Part shown: positions 23,764 to 37,448 of the stretch, piece by piece
How positions within the stretch are numbered: position 1 is the stretch's first letter
Layout: each line of letters begins with the position of its first letter
Source of the DNA: Stereum hirsutum FP-91666 SS1
Lineage: Eukaryota > Basidiomycota > Agaricomycetes > Russulales > Stereaceae
Length of the DNA stretch: 64,000 nucleotides
Direction of reading: 5' to 3'
NCBI RefSeq assembly: GCF_000264905.1
Contig: NW_006763137.1
Location: 1,730,943 to 1,794,942, forward strand
Notes under the pieces: model-generated
Told to the model about the DNA's origin: nothing
Database searches by the model: none
The model's input: the letters and a program-made list of their open reading frames with translations, nothing else
Made by a program: the position numbers and the translations under genes

Positions 23764-25505
23764 TCATCTTAAATCGCGCACCATCCTCTCCAACACCCCA
23801 GAATTCATCCTCGGCCACACATACCTCTCCGCAGGCAATAACGCCTCACCGCTCCTACGGGTCCGATCCGTGGAAGACCAAGTATCGAACAACGGCATGC
23901 GCATCATCCGTCTCCAGTTCTCTTTTCTACCAAGATCGTAGAGCCGCTCATGCGGGAGAACATGGCATAGATAGCCGACCGGCGTGGGCGTGGTGGATGG
24001 ATCGGTTTGCATTAACGATGACGATGAGGATGACGATGGTGTGTTTGGGTTATCGTCTTTGTTGACTACTAAAGGAGGAGTGATAGTCGGCTGTACGCCC
24101 GACGCAGACGCAGACGCAGACGCTAGAGACGTATCGCTCGCGGGAAGAGAACGTCTCGGATCTAGATCTGGATCTGAAGCCGGAGAGAGGTAGCTGCTAG
24201 GTATGAAGACGTATTTGAACGGTGTGGTTGTGTTAGGTTTCGCGGAGACGGCACGGGTCTGACGACGGAGGATGATCGTGTCTAGTGTTGTTTGTCCGCG
24301 TAGGATATCTCGGATCGTGAGGACGGCCATGGCCTATTCCAGAACAAAGAGAATAAGCAATAAACACATGATGTCGAGCGGCAGGTAGGACGAAGGCATG
24401 TACTAGTAAGTAGAATGTGGGGGACGTACGGCGGTAAACACAGAGAGAAATAAAGCGACACAAACGACGATCGCGACTCTCGCATGTGGGAACTCTATGA
24501 CATCCCCCGGACCATCCCTCTCCCCCTCCCGACTGCCATTAATCAATCTGAACCCCAAAGCCGTGCCCATGACCCACCTCCCCAACGGTCCCCCCCAGAC
24601 CACCCAACTATACCACCTCCCCCACCACACCTCGTTCGCCCATCCATCGCCCTGGGAAACCCGCAGTGCGAGGGCGATGTGGGAGGTGAGGATCGTATAG
24701 ATGGGGAGGATGGAGGTGAGGACGGTTAGAGGGGTGAGGGAGAGGAGGAGGAGGAAGGGTTTGAGGCGGGGGGCGGTTATACAGTTGCCTAGCTATATCC
24801 CCGAGAATGGGCGTCCGTGTGTTGTTAATATCGTTGCCTAGAAGAAGATGATGGATGGGAAGAGACATGGAGAGACGAACCCAAGGACAGTGGTGGTCGA
24901 ATTCCAGACGGCATACGCCACATGTCGAACAATGATGCGTTCCGGGGGGTTTCCAGCGGCCTGCACAGCCTCCCTTATGACAGAATTGCAAGTCTCCCTT
25001 GGGGTCGCATTCGTAGGGGTATGTAGCGAGGTCCGTGCGGGGAGGGGTGTAGAGAGGTTTACTGTGTGTTTTCCGGGAGATGCAGAGGTGGATGTGGACG
25101 GCGAGAAGGGGAAGGAGGAGGAGGTTCATTGTGAGGACGTATAATGCTGGATAGCACCATGAAAGGCGGTATTTAGTGAGCATCTATGGAATATTGGTAG
25201 CACGAAATATGAGAGTTAGTTTGAACTCACCTCCGACTGCCCAGCGTCCATGTCTCCGGATGAGCCAGCCTATACCGATTTCCGTGACGGCGAGATACCA
25301 CCCATAGCTTTCTGACGGTGCATCGTCAGCCTAAATGGCTTGTTTAGTCAAGTACTCGAGCGTACCAGATGAGCACAAGTATGAACGACGGTAGGATAGT
25401 TTCGACTGCTCTAGTTATTGCTCTCTGAGCATATCGTCGAGAGCGACTGAAGGAGCTTTTCTGTGGGGACTCAGAGAGCAAGGTTTGAGCATCGCTGGCA
25501 TTCAT
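23764..25505 (-). CDS. DHHC palmitoyltransferase
   Basis: Five exons (minus strand): 25505-25366, 25307-25231, 25146-24881, 24792-24430, 24333-23764; 471 aa. The enzyme attaches palmitate to cysteines of membrane-associated proteins. Two N-terminal membrane segments (about residues 38-63 and 73-94) precede the cysteine-rich domain. This runs [21 protein letters not shown] to the active-site DHHC at 156-159 and on to CPWLGNC after splicing. Two further hydrophobic segments follow. The C-terminal tail is cytosolic and disordered, with an Ala-Ser repeat (24100-24125) encoded by a GACGCA unit. The start at 25505 is preferred to an upstream frame at 25744 because it gives a normal leader before the first membrane helix. 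The third exon begins at a cag acceptor; the tempting ATG just upstream would put the first two exons out of frame. Confidence 0.9.
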
Positions 25506-26141
25506 AGCAGCCCCAGCGCTGAGACAAGACCTAGAACAGAAGCTACTTAGACTATGGGGTGATTCGGAGTAGTTGTTGAAGAAGGAAGGATATTGGCGCG
25601 TGTTGTGGGGAAAGGACCTTTCCCCACGTCCGACACTCCGAGTCCGTCGTCGCCGTCGCTTTCAAAGTCGCAAGACAACCTTCCCGGGTGTTCTTGTCCG
25701 TCATCCCCACCGCCATCGTTTCCAGTACTCAGTCCGTCGACCATAACATGACTTCTGCTGCTAGAAAGAAGTCAAATATTCACCTCAGGCTATCGTTGAT
25801 CTGGGTTCTGATGCCAGTCCCAATTTGACATCACATACTCAATCAGACAGCGAGCGCATTCTTGGCTGGCTACATTCATCGTTCGGTCCCATCTCCCCAT
25901 GGCTGGCGTGTCACGATAGCTAGTCACAGCTCTTGCTACCCACCACCACAATCAACTCCGGCGCCTCTTCTCGACTGACGATTACTCACACCGACTGCGA
26001 CAATTCCAGTGCAGTGCTCATCTGATCTCGTTCCTGTCTCTCTCTCTCCCTTCTCTCTACTAGTACAACCTGAGATCTGAGCTCTGAGCTCGCCTCAGGC
26101 TATCCTTTAAACTCGTCAAACTGCATCAATCATCCCCCGCC
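25506..26141. other. Divergent promoter region, palmitoyltransferase and phosphatase genes
   Basis: About 640 bp between divergent starts, with a CT-rich stretch (26030-26060) shortly before the phosphatase ATG. This is a common core-promoter feature of fungal genes without a TATA box. Nothing else recognised. Confidence 0.5.
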
Positions 26142-27085
26142 ATGCTTTCCTTCTCCTCCCCGACCTGGCAATCCTCCCTCCTCGCCGCCTCCAAATCCTC
26201 CTCCAAATCCTCCAACAACAAAACATCATCAACGAGCGCAGGTCCCCGCGGGCACGCCGCCTCCGAGATCATCCCCCGTCTCTACCTCACAGACCTCTTC
26301 ACAGCGCGGAACGAAGCCGAACTCAAAAGACTGGGCATCACGCATATCGTGTCGGTGATCGAGCACGAGCCGTCGTTCCCGGAGATTGCGGAGGGGATGA
26401 AGAAGTTGCATATTAGGGTGGCGGATAGGGCGGAGGCGGATTTGGGCGTGCATTTGGAGGAGACGACGAGGTGGATTGGGGAGGCGTTGGGGGAGGAGGG
26501 GAATAGGGTTATGGTGCGTCCAACGTTTCTGCGTTTTCGAGGTTGCGGTGTCATTTCGTTTCGTTTTTTTTGGCGTCTCGAGGTTAAATGTGGTTCTTCG
26601 TATCATCATGGTACTCTTTCTTTTTGGCGTGTCTATAGGTGCACTGTTTCATGGGAGTTTCCCGGAGCGCAACCGTCGTCTGTGCATACCTCATCGCCAC
26701 GATGTCCATGACCGCCCCGGAATCGATCTCCTTCGTACAATCAAAACGGGGCATCGTCTGTCCCAACATCGGGTTTCGCCACCAGCTGGAAGCGTACGAG
26801 GAGCGGTGTAATGGGTCGGTGAATGGGTCGGTGAAGGATGGGAAGCGGAGGCTGAGGACGAAGAGGACGTCGGCGAGGATTGGGGACGGGATGGCGGCGC
26901 GGATAACGAGGTTTAAGGAGGTCGCGATGGGTCATGGTGGGGGATCGAGGCATGCGAATGGGAGTGGGATTGGGAGTCATGGTGGCAGTTTGGGAGGTTC
27001 TTCGTCGAAGCAGTCTTTGGTTGTGGTCGATGCTGTGGAGGTGCCACGGACGGATAGCGCTGAAGAGGGTGCGACGAAAACTTGA
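26142..27085 (+). CDS. Dual-specificity protein phosphatase
   Basis: Two exons, 26142-26513 and 26639-27085; 272 aa. The catalytic domain (about residues 40-190) starts with SEIIPRLYLTDLFTARNEAELKRLGITHIVSVI. It has a candidate general-acid Asp95 in RVADRAEAD and the P-loop V-H-C127-F-M-G-V-S-R-S, with the nucleophile Cys127 just after the intron. A Ser/Lys-rich N-terminus and a basic, then Gly/Ser-rich C-terminus flank the domain. It resembles small DUSPs (DUSP12/Yvh1-like catalytic core), but the C-terminal zinc-binding cysteines of Yvh1 are absent. The substrate is unknown. The second exon uses the acceptor at 26638, which places the Cys-box directly in frame. Confidence 0.9.
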
Positions 27086-27580
27086 GATGTCACTTCTTTT
27101 GCACGGATTCGGTGGGACAACTTTGGTCCTTGTACATGTACTTATTCCGCGACTTTCTTCGCTCTTTCCCGCTGCATCCTGTGTACGATTCTTGTCAGAT
27201 CCTTGTCGGGGCCCCCGACACTGAGCTCTTTTGTACTATGTGAATTGCATGGAACCAGTAATGGTCATCACCGTTCGTTTTAGCCTTCTTTCGTAAATCG
27301 GGGCTTCGGGGATACAGTGCATTCAGAACGTCCCATGGAGAAAACATGCAAATACTTGGTGTCACACACTCTAGACAAGAATCCACGACTGTCTCGATAG
27401 CACAGCAGGCAAAGCGCGTTCGTCTGTTACCTCGATAAGATCGACGCCACCCCCTGTTCATTCCGAACCGCCTTGCAAAAGTACTAATCCTGAGGCCACA
27501 CGCTTTCCACGAGTGTGGCCCTACGCCCGCACCGAGTCCCACCAATATTAATCCCATTTCACAGCTTCACCCCCCTAAGA
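27086..27580. other. Convergent 3' region, phosphatase and DUF952 genes
   Basis: About 500 bp between facing genes. The 120-codon minus frame at 27195-27557 shows no known domain. No RNA gene or repeat recognised. Confidence 0.5.
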
Positions 27581-28150
27581 CTAATACACCAACCACCCCT
27601 CCGCCCCCTTCAACGCCTTCACCCACCCATTCTTCCCATCTTCAACCCCAACCCCTTCCTCGCCACTCCCCCCCATCTCCCTCTCCCAAACCGCCACACT
27701 CTCCACCTCCTCCGCCCCTAACCCCAACCCGCTCCCCTCCTCCTCATACTTATACAAATGCGGAAACATGCCCTCCCCGCCCCTTTCTCCACACACCTCC
27801 GCCTTCGGGTCCTCCCATCGTACCATCTTGTCCTCCACCCCGGGGTGCGTGCGATCGTAAGGGATTCGGAGGACGTAGACGGATTTGTCGAGAGGGGAGG
27901 AGAAGAAGTGGGTTAGGGTGCCTGGGAGTTGGGAGGAGGTGGAGAGGTGGATGAAGCCGGAGGAGGAGTCGAGGGGGGAGGGGGGGAGGGTGTAGGGGGT
28001 TGGCCAGGGGTAGGTGTTTGGGTTTGATTTGCCAGTGCCAGTGCTGGTGGGTTGGGTATTGGAGAGGTCGAGAGGGATGGGGACGGTGCATGGGACGAGT
28101 TTGTAGACGTAGGTCGGTTTGAGATCTTGGGTGGGTTGGGAGGAGGACAT
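27581..28150 (-). CDS. DUF952 family protein
   Basis: Single exon, 189 aa. It has the features of the DUF952 fold: an opening TYVYKLVP strand, the conserved SSGFIHLSTSSQLPGTLTHFF block, the VYVLRIPYDR strand, VRWEDPKAE, and a terminal MFPHLYKYEE motif. A ~40-residue Pro/Thr-rich insertion follows the first strand, and an acidic Gly/Glu-rich tail precedes the C-terminus. Bacterial members of the family are small and uncharacterised; structural similarity to ADP-ribosyltransferase-like folds has been suggested for relatives, but no activity can be assigned here. It is divergently paired with the COX23-like gene, the two starts being 246 bp apart. Confidence 0.85.
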   Translation of the reverse strand: MSSSQPTQDLKPTYVYKLVPCTVPIPLDLSNTQPTSTGTGKSNPNTYPWPTPYTLPPSPLDSSSGFIHLSTSSQLPGTLTHFFSSPLDKSVYVLRIPYDRTHPGVEDKMVRWEDPKAEVCGERGGEGMFPHLYKYEEEGSGLGLGAEEVESVAVWEREMGGSGEEGVGVEDGKNGWVKALKGAEGWLVY

Positions 28151-28396
28151 GGTGGTCGTTTGTAAGAATAATGAAGAGTTTAGTTTGAGAATTCGAATGT
28201 GGTCGTTCGTGGGTACGGTGGTGTGGCACTCTTGTGTGGCACCCGCGTCATACGCAGGCTCACGCGACGACCTTTCCGGTCATCCAACTTCTCCTGTCGC
28301 TCTTGCGAACCACCATCGCCCTCTCTTAAAGTTACAAATACTTCGTCTGACCTGCATCCAACTTGAAACCTTGTAACAGTTCTCAGTGCCGCGAAA

Positions 28397-28944
28397 ATGT
28401 CCACCACATCCTTTCCTCCCTCCTCCTCAAAACCAACGACACCCCAGGCTCCAGAACCTTCCGCCCAAGAAGTGAAACCGAAGGACTGGAAGCTGATGTA
28501 CCAGGTCAGCCTCCAGCCAACCTCAATATTCAATCCCAGTTCCTACATTTTACTAAACGGACTTGTCTGGCTACTCATGTGGGTTACTCGAATAGGCCAA
28601 ATCGTCTGAATTCGTCGAGTGCGTTCCTTACCTCTTCACCCTGACCTTTTTATGTTCGACCCTTACGTTGCGGATAACATCACAGTCCATGTGAAGAGGC
28701 CTCCCGCGCATCTATGGCATGTTTGAACAGGCATGATTATAACCGGGAGAAATGTTTGGATTTCTTTCAGGCGTATAGGGATTGTAAGAAAGCTTGGGTG
28801 GGTCCTTTACTTCCTCAGTTTTCTACTCATACTTTTGTGATGATTGAATGATGTACGAGGAGCTAATGAATATGATGATGCATGCAGATGGACAAGCGCA
28901 AGGAAGAGCGGAGCGCACCCGGAGTCAAGCCTGGTTTCTCATGA
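28397..28944 (+). CDS. COX23: COX23-like twin Cx9C mitochondrial protein
   Basis: Four exons: 28397-28504, 28596-28618, 28686-28797, 28888-28944; 99 aa. Cox23 is an intermembrane-space factor needed for cytochrome c oxidase assembly and copper handling, imported by Mia40. Joining the exons gives KSSEFVDPCEEASRAS followed by the twin motif: C-x9-C in CEEASRASMAC and C-x9-C in CLDFFQAYRDC, then KKAW. The second exon is only 23 nt and carries KSSEFVD, the conserved lead into the first helix. Without it the frame is lost. The N-terminus is Ser/Pro/Thr-rich. Identification rests on the Cx9C pair and the DYNREKC linker typical of COX23/CHCHD7. Confidence 0.9.
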
Positions 28945-29241
28945 ATTCACGGTCTCATGAGTATGCTGAGTAGGTATAATCTGGCAGGTCATGTCGGTAT
29001 CTCTTATGCTCGAGTATTTGGATCACAGAGTTCAGAAGACATGATGATAGCCATATAACTTACAACGCCGTCCCGAGCCCTCTCGTCCTTACATGCACGC
29101 ACGCACACACACTCACCGTCCGCATCCTATAATATATATATTCCAAATCAAATCAAATCAAAGCAAATAGCAACAAGAGGAAAATCTCGAACAAGTCCAG
29201 GCAGCCAAACTCCAGCACCGAACCGAAAAAAAGCAAGCCCC

Positions 29242-31980
29242 TCACTCAGCCCCCGCCTCCAAACGCAACGAACTCCCCGCCCCGAACCCTCTACTATTAT
29301 TGTTGTTGCCTAATGCCCGATCCACGACCCTCATCATCGCCACCACCTTCTCTTCCTCCCATTTCTTCCCCACGATTTGCACCCCCACCGGTAATCCTGC
29401 CATCCTCTCCACGTCGTATATCCCACCTCCCTTCCCCTTCGAGCTGTCAAGAGAGTGGCGAGTGCCATAGACGAGCCGTTCCAGGATCTTGCTTCCGTGC
29501 CCGGGAGAAGCGGGGTCGAACCATGAGGGAGTGAGGCGGTCGAGGGAGGGTGAGAGACGAGTGACGGGGACGACGCCGACGGGGGAGTCGTTTAGGTTGT
29601 AGGTTATTGTGGCGATTGCGAGGGGGGAGAGACGTTCGCAGCCGCTGTGAAGTGGGGGGTGGGGTGTGGGGTGAGCGGGAAGCAGGAAAGAGGGAAGAGG
29701 GGGGCGTACCCGTGAGGTAGAGCAGGAACAGCCTGTACGGGCGCTATGATCCCGTCGAATTCATACTTTCCCCATACCTGTAGTGCATGTCACAACAAGA
29801 CATAAAATATGCACGGTTGCAGGGGATCAGTTCAATCTTGGGGACAGGTTGAAAAAGGCAGACAAACGAAAAACGAACCTCGGCATTCCACCACCGCACA
29901 AACTCGTTCTTTTCGACCGTGTACGCGTAGAATTCGGCGACGGTCTTGTGTCTGGAGTGGGTCAGGAGGGAACCGAAGATGTGGTCGCCGATGAGATGGG
30001 TGATGGCCCAGCTGGCGAGGGCGCGGAACCAACCTTTTTATCGGCGATTTCATTGACAGTGAAACGGGAGGGAAGATGGGATATTGGGAAAGATTAGATG
30101 TGTGTCATGGGACGTGAGATTGAGAGGACTGGCGAACCGTAGAGCCGTGGGCCGAGTGTGGCGAGCATGAGGCTCTTCTCCTAAGACGTCAGAGAGAGAT
30201 TAGTGGGGAAGAAAGACACGGTCAATATGTCGATCATCAGCGAACGAACCTTCTTATCAGGGCCAAGATGGGACAGTAGCGCCTTGTAACCGTCCGAAGA
30301 AGTCAGACCGGCGAACAACTCAAGCGCGCGAGAGGCTGGGTTAGATTGCACCACAAAAATCATTCCATGAACCTCCGTAGGGGAAAAGAGAGATGCCATG
30401 CAGAAGCGGCGTACGATGCGGCAATTTGAACTCGACACATTCATGCCCTTCTCTCCGAAGTGCGTCCACTGTCTCCAGCACCGCACGTTGACATACCGGG
30501 GATGCTTTGACAAAGTCGTCTGTTCAAATAACGCGCTATCCAGTAAGATGTCAAAAGATATGTCGGTAGGGAACGTAAAACCAACCAGAAGTATAGTATC
30601 CAAACTTGAGTTTCTTAGGGAGGTCGACTTCGCGATAGGGGAGGGGCGCAGGGAAGTAGTTCGCGTCTTGGACGCCGAAGGTGAGGCGAGAGACGAGTTC
30701 GATGTCGTCTACTGAGCTGTACCGAATGATATGGTGAATCAAATTAGAACATTGATCCAATGTTGCGTGACCTGTATATAGAAATTGGGCCACAGTGGCG
30801 GAAAAGGTTGAACGAACTCACCGGCCCATCGGTCCAGCTACTGATCGGATGGCTTCGAACCCAGGGTTCGGTCCTGTGCCCAGCGACAGAATTAGGTCGT
30901 CTCAGTTCTGCTCACCCACCCAATGGATGGTGTTATAAATGCCAACCCACCTCGACTCCCTTCCTGGGCAATCCTCCCAAATCCGGGTTTTAGAGAATAA
31001 ATACCACAATACGAAGCTGGAATCCTTAAACTTCCTCCCACATCGGATCCGATACCGATGGCCGAGCCGTCGAGCGCGAGGAGAGCAGCTTCGCCGCCTG
31101 AGGAGCCGCCGCAGGTGTGTAGAGAGCTAAAGGGGTTGGTCGTCGTGCCCCAGAGAGGATTACCACATTCGAAGGTTAACATTGTTTGGGGGACCTGAGG
31201 ATAGACGTGTCAGTTCAATTTTAGGGAGATTAAAAAAGTGTTGTCTTGGGTGGGCATAGAGGCCCGCACATTGGTTTTGACTATGGGTATGGCTCCGGCT
31301 GCACGCAATTGTTGAACTATCTGTAAAAGGTGGACGATATATAGTTACATGCGATTAGACAGACAGAGTCAAAGACATACAGATGAGTCCTTTGTGGCCG
31401 TTTTGCCTGCCCATTGTGTGAAACCGATAGTGCTATCAAATCCCTCAATATCGTCTTTCAAACCTATTTCAGTGTTTGAACCGTGCAGGGTAACAAGGAA
31501 ACCTACATTGGTCTTTCAAGCTGACCGGGACGCCGTGAAGTGGGCCCTTAAGTTTACCTGTTGTAGAGAATAGCTTGTCCGATTGTTCTGCTTCCTGTCG
31601 AGCCTGTGCGAACAAAACTTTGAAGGTTACAACCGGTGAGCGAGATGCACGACGTGTCCGTTGAAGGTATGAGGAGACGCGTGACATACTCTCTGTGAGA
31701 CAGTTTGTCTTCGCATGGGCGTAAGCTGCGCGAGCGATGTAGGCTTCGATGACTTTGGAAGCGGTCCATTCGCCTTTCTCGATATTCTGTACAATCTCCT
31801 TCCCTGAATATAATTCAGTGCGTTCTCGATAAGTCGCGTAGATATATAGTGCATACCTGTCGCGCTGAGGTACTGTGTATGTTCTTGAGGATTGTAGATT
31901 CCAGCTGTGGCTACATCCTTGTCGCGCTGTGCACGTTTGGAAGCGATAATTCCTGCATTGGAGGATGTGAAAGGCCACAT
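29242..31980 (-). CDS. Amidase signature family enzyme
   Basis: Fourteen exons (minus strand): 31980-31857, 31803-31690, 31617-31507, 31454-31381, 31320-31270, 31194-30951, 30873-30822, 30716-30586, 30519-30415, 30335-30250, 30180-30138, 30033-29879, 29777-29710, 29644-29242; 586 aa. It hydrolyses a carboxamide (acetamide-, fatty-acid-amide- or similar type). The Ser-cisSer-Lys triad is visible: the lysine in VSLKDQYDIEGFDSTIG, the cis-serine in CGGSSGGEAALLALDGS and the nucleophile in GSDVGGSLRIPA. The fourth exon start at 31454 was chosen because it gives KDQYDIEGFD, the family consensus, rather than a frame with an extra Cys. No signal peptide is clear. Fungal relatives include AmdS-type acetamidases and FAAH-like enzymes; the substrate cannot be decided here. 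Confidence 0.92.
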
Positions 31981-32452
31981 TCTATTCGGGATGTCGCAGT
32001 GTGGGATTACAGTGACCTACACCTTCTCCTGGCCGTTCAGTTATACCTTATAGGCGTTCGGGTGCAATAATACGACAGGGCGTGAGTGAACCGCAGCCCG
32101 GAATAGAATCAAAATACTGTTTCGATAGTCAAGGAGAAACATGTGTAATTCACTAATATGCTACAGCCTGGGCCGGCTTGCTTCAAATGCCGAGGTGACG
32201 ACCAGCAACGCGTTATTTACTAGCGGAAGCCAAACAGTTAGGTTTTGAGATTCGTCGAGGAACGCGAGATAGTATTGTGAGAGACAGGTTCAGGTTTTTG
32301 AGTGAGGGCAGCCAGCAAGAAATGGCTCGATATATTTGTGGCAACCACAAGGGTGTTCGGCTTCGGGTTAGGGTTCACGCGGAGTCTGAACACGCAGACT
32401 TTTGGGCGACACGCTGTCGCTCATCATTCTGAACATTCACCACTAGGACGAC
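31981..32452. other. Divergent promoter region, amidase and U2AF genes
   Basis: About 470 bp. It contains one isolated GGGTTAGGG motif (32346-32360), which is too short to count as telomeric. Nothing else recognised. Confidence 0.5.
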
Positions 32453-34797
<2,345 letters not shown>

Positions 34798-35193
34798 ATA
34801 TAGGGATTAGTGGCGAGGTTGTTGCCTGTGAAAGAGGAGAAAGGGGCAATGTAAATATTTGTGGGGCCGCTTCGGTACTTTTGTGTCTTGTCTGTGTTGC
34901 TTGATGTTGTCCTCCCTGGCCTTGGTACTCGAGTAATCTATCTTCTCTGCATTGCGTGTGAAAATAGGCAGTTTAGTACGAGGTGGTCCCTACATCAACC
35001 AAACTCAACGAAGCATGTGTGAGGATTTCATAGTTGAAGTTATAGAAGACTCCCCGACAACGATTATATACAAGGACGATATACTTATACATATAATACA
35101 TAAGGCATTGGTATCTTCAGCACGGCGGCTCCCATGCGTTGCTCAGGCTATAGGTACCTCAGCAGTACTCTTTGGCCGGGAAGTCAGCCCGTT
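34798..35193. other. Convergent 3' region, U2AF and dehydrogenase genes
   Basis: About 400 bp, AT-rich in its second half. No gene recognised. Confidence 0.5.
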
Positions 35194-36733
35194 CTAAAAA
35201 GGCTGCATCAGACGGTTGAAGCAAATGACTGACGAGAGCGGACACACCTCTTCGTAGACTTTCTCGATCCAGAACATGTTTGCTATAGAATCCGCTGCGT
35301 CGAACCAATGCTGGGGTGTCCTTCCTCGAAGTTTGTCCATGAAAGCTTCGAACTGGTATCGATACCTGTATTTCATCCGAGACAAAGTCAGTAATCTCTG
35401 ATGGGCTGGACTCGAAAGCCAATGAAAGCATCTGCTTGATCAGATGGAAAAACTCACGTCGTCCATCCCGGAGTTCCATAGACCTTCTCCGTCCTACTCT
35501 TCCCATCCTTCCCTTTAATCGTGAGAGAATGATACACCCAGGGAAACACGAAGTTCGTGAGCTCAACCTCTCCCTCCTCACACACCACCCTCCCAAACAC
35601 AACTGGCCTTATCCTCGGTAGAAGCCCGAACGGGCCCCACCCCGGAAGTCTAAAATGAGAGTCAATCCTTCCCTCGATCTCCCGACCTCCTTCACTGGCA
35701 CTAGGAAATATAAGTTTGGCACTAGCACCTAAGTCGATCTTTGGAAACTTGGAATTCGTGTCTGCTGTGGCGCTGGCGACTCTGATAGGGTCGGCAGAAG
35801 CGAGATAGCGAGCGAAGGACATTGCGTAACAGCCACAGTCCATGAGCGAACCGCCGCCGAGATCGTAGGAGAGACGGATATCATTGTCTTTGATCACGCC
35901 AGAGGGCAGGGTGAGGGCGGTGTGGATGCTTTTAATGGGGCCGAGGGAGCCGCTGGCGACAATTTCTTTGATGCGTTGCGCGGCTGGGTGGAATCTTGTT
36001 GGCGATATTTGACGCATGAGATCCATGAGTTAATTCAGGTATTGTAGGGAGGCTTGGAAGTATCACAGTTGGCTAAAGGGCTGTACACACCGATAGTGGA
36101 AAGCCTCGAGGAGAACAAGGCCTTTCTTGTCGGCGAGCTCGAACATCTTGCGAGTCTCTTCTGCAGTGTCGGCACTTGGCTTCTCGAGCAAGACATGTTT
36201 GCCTGCTGCGAGAGCTTTCATGGTCCACTCATAATGAAGACCGTTTGGCAGCTACCATAACATAAATTATTTGGGTGTTATCACATGAAAACGCGTCGTA
36301 AACTGACTCACTGGGTTGTACACAACATCAACCTCTGGATCATCCAGCAACTCTGTGCCCTCGTGTGAGTAGTCAAGATGGGCAGTGTGACCATAGCGCA
36401 CGTACTCTGATACGCTCCATCACCACCATACGCCTTCGGTATACTCCATTTCTTAGCGAAGTCATCCGCACGAGTCTGGTCTCTAGCAGCCACAGCATAG
36501 AGAACCGCGTCGGGATGATTCTTGACGGGACGTATGATGGCGATGGGTGCTATGTTAGCTGCACCCAAGATACCGAACTTCAACCCATTTGGGGATGGCG
36601 CTTCGGAGGGGTTGAAAGCCTGTTAGATGTTCCGTAGATCAGCCCATCCGCGAGAACGTCTTGGAGATGAAAATGTTCAGTGATTGCTACGTACGAGACT
36701 GATCCTCCGGTAGAAACCAAGTATAGAGGCCAT
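35194..36733 (-). CDS. Gfo/Idh/MocA oxidoreductase, D-xylose 1-dehydrogenase / dihydrodiol dehydrogenase-like
   Basis: Six exons (minus strand): 36733-36695, 36619-36406, 36352-36312, 36251-36091, 35994-35458, 35365-35194; 387 aa. Predicted NADP-dependent sugar or dihydrodiol dehydrogenase. The Rossmann motif is KFGILGAANIAPIAI. The catalytic lysine lies in the family motif HVLLEKPSADTAEE. The C-terminal alpha/beta domain contains LSYDLGGGSLMDCGCYAM. The first exon encodes MASILGFYRRISL, a short leader common in fungal members. Exon 3 is 41 nt and was placed by requiring the KLLDDPEVDVVYNP strand to stay in frame. Fungal members have been named D-xylose 1-dehydrogenase (NADP+), but the substrate is not certain. 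Confidence 0.9.
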
Positions 36734-37448
36734 AGGTAGTTAGTTGTGCGATATCCCTACCTCAAAATGCCCGGAGGAGGTCTTTATAGGTGTGTCTGAC
36801 AATCAGTGTGGGCTCTGTTAGCGAGAGAATCTCCCACATGATATCATAATGGACGAAATGGACAGCACAAGCTTCGTCGGTTGCATGGTGAGAGCGTACT
36901 GTACCCCACCCAACCTAAACCGTGTCATCGGGCTGCCCATATCGGGGTTGCCATCCACAGGCCCGGGCCGCGTTCGCTTGGGTGACCTTTTCTTGCTCGC
37001 CCACATCGTGTCCGTTGATCTCAACGCTTTTATGTTCTTGCAAGTTTTTGACCATGGACGAATACTGTGCTGTGGATTCCCGGTACCTCGAGCGGATATG
37101 GTCTGATCATTGTGTTCTACCTACAGGCCATACCATCGGGCAAGTGAAACGGCAGATGCCGGATGAGATCCATTCCGGCCACCTGGCGCACACACTTCGG
37201 CATCCGTTCCTTGCAGTGTCGGCCAAGTGGCTTGCGTGTCCGCTCTGCTCGCCGTTCGACGCGTTCCGCTCCTGCGCAGACCCGATGCCGCCCTATGACT
37301 TGGCCTGTGCCTTCAAGCCGAGGCAGACGCCTCATCACGGCCTTGTGCATTGAGAAATGATATAAACACACCTTCAACATCTACCTCGAGTCGTCGAAAC
37401 CAGCACTCCTTCAATCTCACGTCACCACATCATCGTATCACTCTAAAC
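36734..37448. other. Divergent region between dehydrogenase and a membrane-anchored protein gene
   Basis: About 715 bp between divergent starts. It contains a plus-strand open frame of 143 codons (36922-37353) in a GC-rich block, with no recognised domain. The frame ends 95 bp before the next ATG. The rest shows no clear motif. Confidence 0.45.

Noticed and set aside
25547..25744. Upstream minus-strand start for the palmitoyltransferase (MVDGLSTGND...)
   Set aside because: Acidic frame with no membrane features and no good junction to exon 1; the ATG at 25505 gives a normal protein.
29138..29170. AAATC/AATCAA tandem run as a repeat element
   Set aside because: Very short microsatellite in a 3' region; noted but not informative.
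32346..32360. GGGTTAGGG next to the U2AF promoter as a telomere repeat
   Set aside because: Only about one and a half units; expected by chance in 64 kb.
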